DNA of 64,000 bases from Methanobacteriota archaeon (GCA_020348345.1 CP070748.1:1037851-1101850), one strand, 5' to 3'; numbered from the stretch's first letter, positions 24,218 to 33,776 are shown. A program made the numbers and translations. Notes: generated from the letters alone by a model not told the origin.

Positions 24218-25144
24218 TCACACGATCCTCAATCGCGAGCTCTTCTCCCCGAGAAGGACGACGCGGCTGTCCTTCCTCTCCGCAAGGACTTCGATCGATA
24301 GCCTCGCGGCGATCTTCTCCGAGAATTCCCTCACCTTCGAATGAGATGGCATATTGTCCATCGTCATCCTGGACCTTGAGTCGCCGACGAACACGTATCC
24401 TTTGGGTTCGATGAACGTGGGGCCTGCGATCTCATCGAGCCTGGCGTAGGCGTCCTCCCAGCCCAGATTCCAACCGTCCACGAGCGTATGACGTATGACG
24501 GTGCGCGTATCGAGGGAGGGCATCAGCTCCAGGGTGGCCATGAGGGCGTCCCAGGCTCCTGCGGAGCGAGGCACGCACAGCCTATCGAAGAGTTCGCGAT
24601 TGGGCGCAGCAACGGTGACATAGAGCTGGCTGGGAAGTGTGCTTAGGTTTTCAATCGCCTTTGGCACGGAACCGTTTGTGACAAGGAACGTTGTCATACC
24701 TTTCCGCTCGCACAGCCCGATGAACTCTCCCAGATACGGATAGAGCGCCGGCTCGCCGGAGAGAGATATCGCCACCTGGTTTGGACGCCGTGCCTCCTCC
24801 CACATGGCTGGATCGCATCTATCGTCGCCCTTGAATCCCGACACCAGCCGGCCCTGCTCTCTTATGCACCCTTCCAAGAGCTCCTCTGGCTCGGGGCATC
24901 GGGCGCCTTCGAAGCCCGACATTCCGTGAAATCGCCAGCAGAAGAGGCATCTGAAATTGCAGATGTTCACAGAAGGCGTCATCTGAAGGCACCGATGGGA
25001 TTCGACGCCGTAGAACTCCTCCTTGTAACAAGGTCTACCGTGGATGAGTTTCTGCCTCATCCAGTGGCAGAGCTTGACTGCGCCCGTGCCCCCGACAATC
25101 CGATACTGCTGCTTTTGCAGCTGATCAACGGCGCCAGTGCACAT
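24218..25144 (-). CDS. taw1: tRNA 4-demethylwyosine synthase (TYW1/Taw1), radical SAM
   Basis: A 308-residue radical SAM enzyme that makes the tricyclic 4-demethylwyosine on G37 of tRNA-Phe. The radical SAM motif CNFRCLFC (CxxxCxxC) is followed by WRFHG; other family signs are HRCLQMTPSV ahead of the cluster, ISLSGEPALYPYLGE, FLVTNGSVP and FIEPKGYVFVGDSR. Extra N-terminal Cys residues (CYKEEF, CHW) fit the auxiliary cluster of archaeal Taw1. I start at ATG 25144, preceded by GGAGATGAT; an in-frame TTG at 25174 would overlap rfcL. Downstream of rfcL, probably co-transcribed. Confidence 0.95.
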   Translation of the reverse strand: MCTGAVDQLQKQQYRIVGGTGAVKLCHWMRQKLIHGRPCYKEEFYGVESHRCLQMTPSVNICNFRCLFCWRFHGMSGFEGARCPEPEELLEGCIREQGRLVSGFKGDDRCDPAMWEEARRPNQVAISLSGEPALYPYLGEFIGLCERKGMTTFLVTNGSVPKAIENLSTLPSQLYVTVAAPNRELFDRLCVPRSAGAWDALMATLELMPSLDTRTVIRHTLVDGWNLGWEDAYARLDEIAGPTFIEPKGYVFVGDSRSRMTMDNMPSHSKVREFSEKIAARLSIEVLAERKDSRVVLLGEKSSRLRIV

Positions 25145-25160
25145 CGCCTGATCATCTCCG

Positions 25161-26549
25161 CTAGAAATCCGCAAGGCTCCTGGATAGGTCGGCTCGATCC
25201 TTGGCGGGCCTATCTCCGTCGGGCATTATGTCACCGGATTTGATCTTCTTCATCAGGGCCATCACATTGGTTACTTCTTCCGAACCGGGATCTGTTCCAA
25301 GCAGGAACGCGATGTCGCCCTCATCGAAGTCCGCCTCAGCTCCCATCCTGGCAAGCAGCTGCGGATCGTTCCTTGCAAGTGTTGACAGGAATGGGAGCAC
25401 CGAGCTTCCGATTCGTTTGGCTGAGGAATGCAGCAGCGGGGAGAGCTTTGAACTCAATGCCGCTCTCGACCCACGGATGGACCTCGATCTCGACATCATT
25501 ATCAGATAACTCGGGAACCCGTAGCGCGAGGGAGGATGGCGGCGAGGGCTCGTTCTAGCCAGTGACACCCCGGATGTCATGAGCTCCTTGGCATATGACC
25601 AGAGACCGTAATGCTGCAGCATCCTTGTCCTTCTGAGATATATGTCTGAGCGCGACAGAGCGTCGAAAGCGGCTGCCATCTCCTCTGGTGACTTGAACTC
25701 TCTCGGGATGTTCTCCTCGACCCAAAGGATCAACTCTTCAGGCGTTCTGTCGATGTCAAGCGTAGCGTTCCTGGCATCCTTCACGGTCTCGGCCGCAAAC
25801 ATCATGTCGAGAGCAGCCTCCAGCTCCGTCTCCTGATTGCGCTTGCCCAGGGCGGCAGTGTCCACTTCCGCAAGGCTTGTCCGTCCTTCCACCAGCATCT
25901 GCAGGTCGTTTATGGCGCCTCTCAGATCTCCAGCCGCATTTCTCGCAATCAGACGCAGAACATGCTCATCAACTTCCATATCCTCCCTGGCGCAGATCTC
26001 AGCCAGAACGGATATGACCGTCTTGTCGCCGAGCTTATGGAAGTCCGCCTTGTCAGCCAACGTCTTGACCGCTGATGCCTTCCTGGTCAGAGCGTAGTAA
26101 TCGTTTACTATGAGTATGATCGGTTGATTCGATTGCCTTATAGTCTCCGCTATGGCCTTAGCTCCACCATAATCCTCCCTTCCGAATAGGTTGTCCGCCT
26201 CATCTATCACGATCAGCTTCCGCCTGCCCTCGGCAGTTGTGAGGAATTCGCCATCATCGGTGAAGGTCTGGCCAAGCGATCCGGCGCCAGCAACGCGCCT
26301 GATAGAAGCCGCGTTCCTATGGTCGGACGCGTTCATCTCCACGACATCCCAGCCATAATCGTTCGCGAGCGCGAGTGCGGAGCTCGTCTTGCCCGAGCCT
26401 GGCACTCCTCTCAGCGTGATGGCTTTCTTCTTCGGCTTCCCCTTGCTCCACAGGTCGGCCCAGCGCTTCATTGCTCTGATTGCACCTTCATTTCCAACAA
26501 CCTGGGATAGAGATTTCGGACGGTACTTCTCTGTCCACTCCTTCATCAT
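25161..26549 (-). CDS. rfcL: Replication factor C large subunit
   Basis: A 462-residue clamp-loader large subunit. It has the RFC-box WTEKYRPKSLSQVVGN, Walker A GVPGSGKTS (about 48-56), Walker B VIDEADNL, and sensor regions, with a C-terminal collar domain. It loads PCNA with RFC-S. The ATG at 26549 is chosen because a TATA-like TTTAAAC is centred 28 nt upstream, predicting a leaderless transcript; the ATG at 26564 would lie before the transcript start. The C-terminus is short and lacks a clear PIP box. Its stop is 16 nt before the taw1 start. Confidence 0.96.
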   Translation of the reverse strand: MMKEWTEKYRPKSLSQVVGNEGAIRAMKRWADLWSKGKPKKKAITLRGVPGSGKTSSALALANDYGWDVVEMNASDHRNAASIRRVAGAGSLGQTFTDDGEFLTTAEGRRKLIVIDEADNLFGREDYGGAKAIAETIRQSNQPIILIVNDYYALTRKASAVKTLADKADFHKLGDKTVISVLAEICAREDMEVDEHVLRLIARNAAGDLRGAINDLQMLVEGRTSLAEVDTAALGKRNQETELEAALDMMFAAETVKDARNATLDIDRTPEELILWVEENIPREFKSPEEMAAAFDALSRSDIYLRRTRMLQHYGLWSYAKELMTSGVSLARTSPRRHPPSRYGFPSYLIMMSRSRSIRGSRAALSSKLSPLLHSSAKRIGSSVLPFLSTLARNDPQLLARMGAEADFDEGDIAFLLGTDPGSEEVTNVMALMKKIKSGDIMPDGDRPAKDRADLSRSLADF

Positions 26550-26693
26550 CTTCGCAACAAGCATCGAAGAGCCGTTTAAAGATTATCACTGCACGACTGA
26601 AGCTCGCTTATTCGTCCCGAGATGAGGCTGAAAAGCTCTGTCGTCTAATTGTAATGCTGTGAAAGTATATATGTATAGGATTATAGTTATGAC

Positions 26694-27344
26694 CTATACA
26701 TCACCCGATAGCACATAGTAGCTTGTGTGACTCGATGCCATCTGCTCAGACGAGGTCCTCGTGTCATTCTCAGAATCCTCATCGTTGGTCACCTCCATTC
26801 CAGGGAGGCGATGCTTGGAGTACTCCTCCTTACGGTCGTCGATGTCCATGGTTAGGTATATTGCGGTGACCTCGATGCTTGAATGGCCCAGGTTCTGCTG
26901 AAGTGTCCTCAGATCGATGCCAGATTTTAGTGCGTGAACTGCGTGTGTGTGCCTCAGTACATGCGGGTGTCTCTTGTCTCTATCCAGTCCCACTTCGGAA
27001 CCGTAGTTATGGACGAGTCTTTCAATCTGGCGTCTCGATAGCGCACCGCGTTTGTTCGACATGAAGAGCGGGTCCTTCCTGTTCTTGCGTGTGCCGATGT
27101 AATCCCGCAGCATGGTCTTCGTCCATGAGTTAACTATAGGCACCTTGCGCCCTTCGCGGTGTCTCTTTGCCTGTTGAATCGTGATTTCGCCCGATTCGAG
27201 ATCCACGTCACCAATTGTCAAGGCCGCTAGCTCTCCGACCCGCATCCCCGTCTCATACATGAGCTTGATGATGAGGCGGTCTCGCATTCGTTTCGGCGCC
27301 TCGAGCAGATTCTTTAGTTCGCTCTCCTTGAGATACTTTCGCAT
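26694..27344 (-). CDS. Tyrosine recombinase/integrase, catalytic domain only
   Basis: A 216-residue protein with the whole tyrosine-recombinase active site: R35 (TGMRVGEL), K60 (QQAKRH), H128 and R131 (HVLRH), H154 (LGHSS) and the nucleophile Y163 (IYLTM). The N-terminal core-binding domain of Xer/integrase proteins (about 80-100 residues) is missing, and 50 residues of acidic, Ser/Thr-rich tail follow the Tyr. It resembles archaeal XerA-type or transposon-borne recombinases. A TATA box and a palindrome lie upstream. Starts the AT-richer accessory region; could be functional for short sites or a relic. Confidence 0.9.
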   Translation of the reverse strand: MRKYLKESELKNLLEAPKRMRDRLIIKLMYETGMRVGELAALTIGDVDLESGEITIQQAKRHREGRKVPIVNSWTKTMLRDYIGTRKNRKDPLFMSNKRGALSRRQIERLVHNYGSEVGLDRDKRHPHVLRHTHAVHALKSGIDLRTLQQNLGHSSIEVTAIYLTMDIDDRKEEYSKHRLPGMEVTNDEDSENDTRTSSEQMASSHTSYYVLSGDV

Positions 27345-27380
27345 GGGTGTCCCATCCCTTGGTTCGCGGACGAATGTCCG

Positions 27381-27412
27381 ACAATCAATCGGATTGTGCC
27401 TATTTAAAAATG
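27381..27412 (-). promoter_or_regulatory. Recombinase promoter with palindrome at the transcript start
   Basis: On the minus strand TTTAAATA (27409-27402) is a TATA element. ACAATC-AATCG-GATTGT at 27381-27397 is a perfect 6-bp inverted repeat lying between the TATA box and the predicted start near 27379. A protein bound there would block initiation, so it is a candidate operator. Confidence 0.45.
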
Positions 27413-28327
27413 TCGCATTTTCGGTGGATTGCGCCCTGCGACGATGTAGGTGTTCTCGAACCCCTTGGAAATGGTCAACAAATGCCCGATTTGTCGCCGT
27501 TTTCCCTCTCAGTGCGCAAGATCTACCCTTCTACATGCCTATCTGGCAATACGAGGCGTGCTACTTTGTATCACGGTTTCCAGAAAATCATCAAATCGTG
27601 TAGCCTTGTGGGCATAAATCACTCGATTCAAAGCGTGATCGCACTATTTGCCCCTGTAAGGGGCAATCGAAGAGGTGAAATTCAGCTAATGCGTTGATTA
27701 GTCTATAGTGTATATCTGCTAGCAAATATTAGTTACGCTTCACCTATAATTGCGTCCGACATCGGCAGACAGCCTGTCTTGCCATAGCATGGCAATGATT
27801 TCGATGCGGTTCTTCCCATGAGTCGGGACAGCAAACCATCGCAAGAGATCGTCTTATTCGGCCTGTGTACGTTGATTGACCAGACGCATTTGACCCCGCA
27901 AGGCTCTATAGCCAGACGGGTGAAAACAGAATGATTTCTTCGTGAATATATAGATGCACTTATAAAACTACAAGCACAGGAGAGGCGCTGCAAGCCCGCG
28001 AAAAACGCTATACTATAGAGCGATTATATTAGTGTCGATACCGCTAAAAGCACTAATAAAATATGTAACAACTATAACATGATGAGTTTCTTTGGCTAAA
28101 AGATACAAGGATAGCACTACAGAAAACAGCATCAATAGGTGGTTTCTCGCCATGCAACAGGGGATCTGGCGTAGGCAACAAGGCCTCAAACCAGTTGCCA
28201 TTTGAGCGCGACTTCTTGGCGCGTGACACCGCGTCAGTATGTGCAGGGCGACAAGAACTGAGAAAGATGCAATCCCGACAAAGGAGATTGTGCTAGCCAG
28301 CATATGAATATAGACTCGACAAAGGCG
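27413..28327. other. AT-richer gene-poor stretch
   Basis: About 0.9 kb with no convincing gene; base composition is visibly richer in A/T than the flanks. It holds a perfect 8-bp stem with a 3-nt loop (TTGCCCCT-GTA-AGGGGCAA, 27648-27666), the repeat CTAAT/ATTAG near 27688, and ATTAGTG/CACTAAT arms at 28028-28057. Two short minus-strand frames (27733-27993 and 28013-28303) lack family likeness and are probably not genes. The stretch looks like decayed mobile DNA. Confidence 0.5.
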
Positions 28328-29071
28328 TTAGCCCACCAGTAGATGCACCACTCTTCCGAAGAGAAAGCCGAGTCCACAAGATATGCCACCGATGGCGAGT
28401 GTTTCAAGACCACTGATTAGCTTTGGCAGTTTTGTCAATCTTGTCTTCCAGACTCCTAGTGCGAAAAGGAATGTCATGATTGTCGCAGCGCTCACCAGCA
28501 ATGCGCTTTCAGGTGAAGAGAAGACAAAGAATGGAAAAATGGCTGGAAAGGCTCCGATTAGAAACGACAGTGAAGCTGTGGCGCCAATCATCAGAGGATC
28601 GTCGATCTGTGCAGGGGATATGCCAATCTCCTCCTGAATCATGAATTTCAGCCACATCTTCTTATCGCGCGTGATCTTCTGTACCGCTAGTTCCTGCTCC
28701 TCGGGCGAGAAGCCGTACTCATTGAAGATGTCGCGGATTTCCTGTGTCTCCTTCTCAGGCATCTCTTCGATTTCCTGAGTCTCCCGTCTTACCTGGCTCT
28801 CAAAGAAGTCCTTCTGTGCCTTGGTGGATATGTACGCGCCGAAGAAGATCGCTATTGCACCCGCTGAAATCTGCGCCAGACCAGCCATCACTATTGCGTC
28901 ATTGGCATCAACAAGTGCGGAGACGCCCGCGAGAAACGCGACCGTCGTTATCAGGCCGGTGTCGATTGCGTACACGATGTCTCGTATCAATCGCCCTCTT
29001 GGCGTGTGCCAGTCCTCCCCATGCCAAGCCATCAGCCTGTCTTGCTTGCTAACCACCGGTACCAATTCCAT
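28328..29071 (-). CDS. VIT1/CCC1-family metal transporter
   Basis: A 247-residue membrane protein with the VIT1/CCC1 (DUF125) layout: IRDIVYAIDTGLITTVAFLAGVSA is the family's first helix with the conserved D-G, GLAQISAGAIAIFFGAYISTKAQKDF the second helix with the ISxG and YxSxK residues, then a long cytoplasmic helical hairpin (about 90-165) with Glu-rich metal-binding sequence, and three further helices. Eukaryotic and plant members export Fe2+ or Mn2+; transport direction here is toward outside or storage by inference. Sits alone in the accessory region; base composition is more AT-rich than the core genes. Confidence 0.85.
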   Translation of the reverse strand: MELVPVVSKQDRLMAWHGEDWHTPRGRLIRDIVYAIDTGLITTVAFLAGVSALVDANDAIVMAGLAQISAGAIAIFFGAYISTKAQKDFFESQVRRETQEIEEMPEKETQEIRDIFNEYGFSPEEQELAVQKITRDKKMWLKFMIQEEIGISPAQIDDPLMIGATASLSFLIGAFPAIFPFFVFSSPESALLVSAATIMTFLFALGVWKTRLTKLPKLISGLETLAIGGISCGLGFLFGRVVHLLVG

Positions 29072-29178
29072 GCCAGCAAAGGAGCAGGAGCAGAAATCCC
29101 TTTCGACGTAAATCGGTTCTCGAGTGATGAATGGGAAGGTTAAGATTGGCAGAATAGTCTAGAAAGCATTCTGATAGA

Positions 29179-29204
29179 CATTAAGAGTGGGCATTAAGAG
29201 TGGG
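29179..29204 (+). repeat. 13-bp tandem duplication
   Basis: CATTAAGAGTGGG occurs twice in direct tandem, 90 bp upstream of the surface peptidase-like gene. No function evident. Confidence 0.7.
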
Positions 29205-29293
29205 AGAGGGAAACCATTTTACTGCTATCAAGCATTGTACGACGTGTTGAGGGTGGAAACACGCGAAGGGGAGAAGCGCTTTACGGGCCAGTA

Positions 29294-30352
29294 GTGGAAC
29301 ATCGGCAGGAGATTAGAGAGGCTTCCGCTCGCAATCGACGAAAGAGGCGGAACGCGCTGATTGCCATCACCCTCTCACTGAGCATCGTCATGACGATGTT
29401 CGCTGTGGTGTTCACCGTCGACACGCCGAAAGAGGTGCACGCTCTGGGCGTAGTTACGACCTCAATCACTCTGGTTTACCAGCACTACGACACCACGATG
29501 CATTGTAATCCTTGTGGCGGTTCTGGAACTCTGGGCCCGCACCCATGGAACCATGCGAGAGGGACGGACGGAATCTACGGGAACTTGGACGATTGTCCTC
29601 ACTGTTCTTGCTATTGTGCGCCAGCCAGCATATCCATGATTGCTCTTTACAGAGGACTGACACCTCCCGTAACATACCAGGACGACATCTACGATTCCGG
29701 CGAATTGGAGCTTGGCATGGGAGAGGCTACCGGTGACAAGATAATCGATAGGCACGGTGTGGGAATGTGCGATGGAACTGGCCTCCCTTTTCTTGAAGTG
29801 CAGATTGCATTTGCGGCCGCCTTGGGGGGATTTGTGCAACACGACCACGGTGGATTGAATTCAGTCCTAACGCAAGCCCAGCTGCGGCAGTACATCGTCA
29901 CTCAACATCCCGTACTGTGGCTGGATCACAACGGCTGGCCCGCCAATATGTCCACGGCATTCCCGACGGGCGACTACAGATCGGACCAGGGCCATGCGAA
30001 GGTTATTGCTGGCTACGATGACAACGCTACCGCCGATTTCATTGATGATCTATGTCTCATCTACGATCCGTGGCCCGAATACAATGACCTTGGCGTGACG
30101 CCCGTCAACGCAACGAAAGGTCCTGGAGGAACTTATGATCCTTACTGGCTCCCGTTGAACGATGTGAATCTCTCGGATACATCAGACATCTACCTCGTGG
30201 ACACCTATCCAGACATACCCGAGTTCGGCACAGTTCTAGTTCCTGTCCTGGGCTTGGTTCTGATCGCGGTGGTGCTTTCCTGGAAGCGGAGAAAGGGAGA
30301 TGGGAAGAGATCCGAAATGGGACCCTGCTCGGATCCAGAATCGCGAATCTGA
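29294..30352 (+). CDS. Secreted papain-like/C39-like protein with PEF-CTERM-type anchor
   Basis: A 352-residue exported protein. Residues about 15-50 are a basic plus hydrophobic signal sequence. A possible papain-fold triad is C108 (CYCAPASISM), H234 (GHAKVIAGYDD) and D258 (YDPW), which matches C39-like peptidase spacing. Two CxxC pairs (CNPC, CPHC) precede the nucleophile and may form disulfides or bind metal. The C-terminus has IPEFGTVLVPV at 308-318, a membrane helix to 330, and a basic tail KRRKGDGKR: the tripartite PEF-CTERM sorting signal read by archaeosortase. GTG start. Substrate unknown. A 13-bp tandem repeat lies upstream. Confidence 0.72.
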   Translation: MEHRQEIREASARNRRKRRNALIAITLSLSIVMTMFAVVFTVDTPKEVHALGVVTTSITLVYQHYDTTMHCNPCGGSGTLGPHPWNHARGTDGIYGNLDDCPHCSCYCAPASISMIALYRGLTPPVTYQDDIYDSGELELGMGEATGDKIIDRHGVGMCDGTGLPFLEVQIAFAAALGGFVQHDHGGLNSVLTQAQLRQYIVTQHPVLWLDHNGWPANMSTAFPTGDYRSDQGHAKVIAGYDDNATADFIDDLCLIYDPWPEYNDLGVTPVNATKGPGGTYDPYWLPLNDVNLSDTSDIYLVDTYPDIPEFGTVLVPVLGLVLIAVVLSWKRRKGDGKRSEMGPCSDPESRI

Positions 30353-30507
30353 ATCTTGGCGAGCAATACCGGTTCACAGCGCGTCACCTGTGAATCGGCT
30401 CAGGTTTGCCAAGCCGTAGCGTCGAAGCCCACGCTCTTGACTTCGTGATCGGGCCAGCTCAAGCTGCTCTTGGCGGGCCGGCTCCAAGTATCACGAGAAC
30501 GGCTTCG

Positions 30508-31719
30508 TCAGATCAGATCGGCGCCCAAGTAGGCTTCAAGGAACTGCAGCCAACCATTGTCAGGGAAATCGAAAGTCTTGTACTTCTCAAACATGCCGGC
30601 GCAGGCTACCGTCAGGAAGCTTGCGGACTGGGGAAACAGTATGCCCATTCCCAGGTAATTGAAGTTCGAACTCTTCATCGTCAGTCCCATCTCGGGCACG
30701 GTCTTCGAATAAGCCTCCATGAACTCGAGCGCCTCCGATCTCACATCCGATCCGGTGGAAGCCGTGTCGGCTATCGCCTGCACCAAAGACGGCAGGTCGA
30801 TTCTGCCAGCGCTTTCCGAACCCCACGGTATGATCGCGTTCGCCCTAGCGGATCTTACTATCTCGCTGTACGTGCCAAGGTCGGCTTCGAGCGCTTCAAG
30901 TAGGTCTCCGAACTCGGAAGCCAACGCCTCAACCTCACCGAGATCGATCACCGACTGCGTCGTGAGGATTTCCACCTGATACGGCGCCTGCATGAACAGT
31001 TCCTGGAACTCCTGGACGCAGACGATCGACAAGTCCAGAGGAGTCATGTCGCTGTCTTCCATGAGCCTCTCAAGGATCTGGTCGTAGGGGAATCCCCTGT
31101 AGCCGATGTAGCTCTCGCTAGCGACGAGGTACTGAGTGTCGAGGTTCTTGGCGTATTCGTATGCCACTTCTATCTGGCCTATCGAACACTCGTCCATCGC
31201 GAGAACGTCAACCGTGTGGTCCTTCAGTGCTTCTATCAGCTCATGATGGGTAAGCCAATCGCTGCCTCCTTCGGGAGTGGTGTCGTCCACTCCTACACCA
31301 GATGTCGGGCTGCCGTGATCCCAGAAGAATATTAGGGTGTGGTCCGCAGGATAATTGTCCTCCGCATATTCCACGAAATCTTCAAACACGCGAGGATCGC
31401 CAGTGTTGACCTCTTGGCCGTTGTGTTCGTAAGGCAGGAGAGTCATGCTCCCTTGCTCAATGTAGTAGAGATAGGCGACATCGTCGAGCTTGTCCATGAA
31501 TACAATGACATTCACCTTGTCGCTGGAGCCAACCTTCATGAGCTCGCCAAGGTCCTCCGGTGTGAGCTCGTTGAGGTTGTTGTCGGCCTGCAAATAGACA
31601 AGGATGTTCCAGTAGTCGTTTTCCTGATCCGTCTCGGCCAAAGTCACCTGTCCGAAGGCGGACAGCGCGAACGCCAATGCCATAATCGCACACAATGGTC
31701 TCTTCCTTCTTGCAGTCAA
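30508..31719 (-). CDS. Clostripain-family (C11) cysteine peptidase, secreted
   Basis: A 403-residue protein. A signal peptide (about 1-28, RRKRPLCAIMALAFALSAFG) is followed by the C11 fold: WNILVYLQADNNLN, the catalytic His135 in FFWDHGSP and Cys178 in AMDECSIGQIEVAYE, then YLVASESYIGYRGFPYD, all diagnostic of clostripain peptidases, which cleave after Arg or Lys and are often calcium-dependent. Start TTG 31719 follows GGGGGAC. A TATA-like CCTTATTTA at 31748-31757 with a palindrome beside it gives a very short leader. Probably exported for protein degradation. Confidence 0.9.
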   Translation of the reverse strand: MTARRKRPLCAIMALAFALSAFGQVTLAETDQENDYWNILVYLQADNNLNELTPEDLGELMKVGSSDKVNVIVFMDKLDDVAYLYYIEQGSMTLLPYEHNGQEVNTGDPRVFEDFVEYAEDNYPADHTLIFFWDHGSPTSGVGVDDTTPEGGSDWLTHHELIEALKDHTVDVLAMDECSIGQIEVAYEYAKNLDTQYLVASESYIGYRGFPYDQILERLMEDSDMTPLDLSIVCVQEFQELFMQAPYQVEILTTQSVIDLGEVEALASEFGDLLEALEADLGTYSEIVRSARANAIIPWGSESAGRIDLPSLVQAIADTASTGSDVRSEALEFMEAYSKTVPEMGLTMKSSNFNYLGMGILFPQSASFLTVACAGMFEKYKTFDFPDNGWLQFLEAYLGADLI

Positions 31720-32028
31720 TACAGTCCCCCCGAATGCAAAACGCTGAGGGTAAATAAGGGCTCAGCCCTATAGAGTTTGCCTATACTGACCTATGCGTCA
31801 AGTACGATTCTCGGTCGCACGCTCGCATTTGACTGTATCGGTGTTATTGCATCAGCAGAAGGAGCCACAGTACGCTCCACTTCGGCCTGTCGATTTGAGA
31901 TGACAAGTCCGTCGCGTATCGACGCGAAGTACAACGGTTTTGAATCTTGTCGAGCTTTGGCAAGAATCGACGGTCATCGAAGCGTAATCCGGTTATCAAG
32001 CGAGCTGATCAAGAGAAAAGAGGATTGC
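31720..32028. other. Intergenic region with candidate operator
   Basis: No gene seen. It includes the C11 peptidase promoter; the palindrome AGGGCT-C-AGCCCT at 31757-31769 overlaps or abuts its TATA element and could be an operator. A second palindrome TCGCGT-ATCG-ACGCGA lies near 31914-31929. The remainder shows no recognisable feature. Confidence 0.4.
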
Positions 32029-32048
32029 GAGGGCTCGAAGAAGCCCTC
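32029..32048 (-). terminator. Stem-loop after the thermosome gene
   Basis: A perfect 7-bp stem (GAGGGCT/AGCCCTC) with a 6-nt loop, 15 nt past the stop codon; on the minus strand it is followed within 10-20 nt by a T-rich tract. It probably marks the transcript 3' end; archaeal termination normally depends mostly on T-tracts and FttA. Confidence 0.45.
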
Positions 32049-32062
32049 TTTTAGGCAGTACC

Positions 32063-33727
32063 TTACATCATGCCCGGGGGCATTCCGCCCATTCCACCCA
32101 TGCCGCCCATGCCTCCTCCAGGAGGTCCTTGCGGCATGTCGGACGGGCTCATCTTCTTGGACGCGATCACATCATCGATCCTCAGCACCATTGACGCGAC
32201 CTCGGTCGCGGATTCGATTGCCTGCCTCTTCACTCTGAGGGGCTCGATCACTTTCGCCTTCAACATGTCCGATACGCGGTTCGCCATGACGTCGACCCCG
32301 AACACCTTTCCAGTCTTCTTGGTGTGGGAGTTCTTCAGCTCTATAAGCACGTTTATCGCGTCCATGCCGGCGTTCTCGGCAAGGGTCCACGGGATGATCT
32401 CCAGCGCCTCAGCGAACGCCTCGATCGCCAGCTGTTCCCTGCCGCCAACGCTCTGCCCGTAGTCGCGCAGCCTGAGCGAAAGCTCGATCTCCGATGCGCC
32501 ACCACCTGCTACGGCAACGCCATCCTCGATCGATACCGAAACGACTTTGAGCGCGTCGTGAAGTGCACGCTCAGCCTCGTCGACGACGTGTTCAGTCCCG
32601 CCCCGGACGAGCACCGATACGGCCTTCGGGTTCCTGCATCCGGTGACGAAGGTCATGTCGGAATCGCCGATCTTGACCTCCTCCACCTGCGACGCCTTCC
32701 CCAGCTCTGACGCCGATAGATCGTCGAGGTTCGTTACCACCTTGCCGCCTGTCGCCTTGGCCAGCTTCTCCATATCGGATCTCTTCACGCGTCTCACAGC
32801 GTAGAGCCCTTCTTTGGCCATGTAATGCTGGGCGAGGTCGTCGATGCCCTTCTCGCACATGACGACGTTCGCGCCTGACTTCTTGATCTTGTCGACCATC
32901 CCCTTCAGAGTGCTCTCCTCCTCGTCGAGGAACTTCTGCATCTGCATCGGGTCCCTGATCTGAATCTTCGCCTCGACCTCGGTCTTCTTGATCTCGAGGG
33001 CGGAATCCACCAGCGCGATCTTGGCGTTCTTCATCGCCTTGGGCATCCTGGGGTGAACTCGTTCCTTGTCCAGGACGATTCCCTTTATGAGCTCGGTATC
33101 GGCGACTGAGCCACCATGCTTCTTCTCAACCTGGATGTTGTCTATGTCGGCCTTGTACTTCCCGCCATCTTCCTCGGCTATCGATGAAACGGCGTCGACT
33201 GCGAGCGATGCGAGAACGTCCTTCTCGTTGCCGACACTCTTGCCTGTCATGGCTGTCGTTGCGACGAGCTTCAATGTCTTCTTGTCGGTGGGGGATACCT
33301 TCATCCCCATCCCCTTGAGTACTTTGACAGACTCCTGTGCAGCGAGCTTGAAGCCGTTTGCGATGACCGTTGGATGAACGTTCTGCTCGATGAGAGCCTC
33401 GGACTTCTTCAGAAGCTCGCCAGCAATCACGACCGCAGAGGTCGTCCCGTCGCCGCATTCGTTGTCCTGCGTCTTCGATATCTCGACGATCATCTTCGCA
33501 GCGGGATGCTCGATGTCGAGCTCCTTGAGTATCGTCGCGCCGTCATTCGTCATAACAATGTCGCCCATGCTATCCACGAGCATCTTGTCCATGCCCTTCG
33601 GACCGAGCGTGCTCCTTACCGCATCGGCAACGGCCTTGGCCGCCATTATGTTGTTCGAGTGGGCTGTGCGGCCTCTGGTCGTCTCCGTGCCTTCCTTCAA
33701 TATGATCACAGGTTGGTTTCCCAACAT
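32063..33727 (-). CDS. thsA: Thermosome subunit (group II chaperonin)
   Basis: A 554-residue chaperonin. The start [18 protein letters not shown]-binding [16 protein letters not shown] and [18 protein letters not shown], the catalytic [14 protein letters not shown], and [17 protein letters not shown] plus the C-terminal Gly/Met-rich tail ([14 protein letters not shown]) are all present. It folds proteins as a two-ring complex. Strong TATA box and GGAGG upstream fit high expression. Other subunits are not in the window, and the gene letter is nominal. Confidence 0.97.
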   Translation of the reverse strand: MLGNQPVIILKEGTETTRGRTAHSNNIMAAKAVADAVRSTLGPKGMDKMLVDSMGDIVMTNDGATILKELDIEHPAAKMIVEISKTQDNECGDGTTSAVVIAGELLKKSEALIEQNVHPTVIANGFKLAAQESVKVLKGMGMKVSPTDKKTLKLVATTAMTGKSVGNEKDVLASLAVDAVSSIAEEDGGKYKADIDNIQVEKKHGGSVADTELIKGIVLDKERVHPRMPKAMKNAKIALVDSALEIKKTEVEAKIQIRDPMQMQKFLDEEESTLKGMVDKIKKSGANVVMCEKGIDDLAQHYMAKEGLYAVRRVKRSDMEKLAKATGGKVVTNLDDLSASELGKASQVEEVKIGDSDMTFVTGCRNPKAVSVLVRGGTEHVVDEAERALHDALKVVSVSIEDGVAVAGGGASEIELSLRLRDYGQSVGGREQLAIEAFAEALEIIPWTLAENAGMDAINVLIELKNSHTKKTGKVFGVDVMANRVSDMLKAKVIEPLRVKRQAIESATEVASMVLRIDDVIASKKMSPSDMPQGPPGGGMGGMGGMGGMPPGMM

Positions 33728-33765
33728 CTAATTCTGCCTCCGATTCGTCGAGTATGATAGAGCTT

Positions 33766-33776
33766 CTATATAAAAT
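33766..33776 (-). promoter_or_regulatory. TATA box of the thermosome gene
   Basis: Minus strand TTATTTTATATAG contains TTTATATA. Predicted start near 33744, and the GGAGG ribosome-binding site follows at 33737-33741, 10 nt before the ATG. Confidence 0.7.

Noticed and set aside
27733-28303. Two short minus-strand frames (86 and 96 codons) in the AT-richer stretch
   Set aside because: No family likeness, no ribosome-binding site, mixed composition. Left as gene-poor DNA.
29125-29174. GTGATGA...CTGA resembling a box C/D small RNA
   Set aside because: C' and D' boxes and correct internal spacing are missing, so the match is likely chance.
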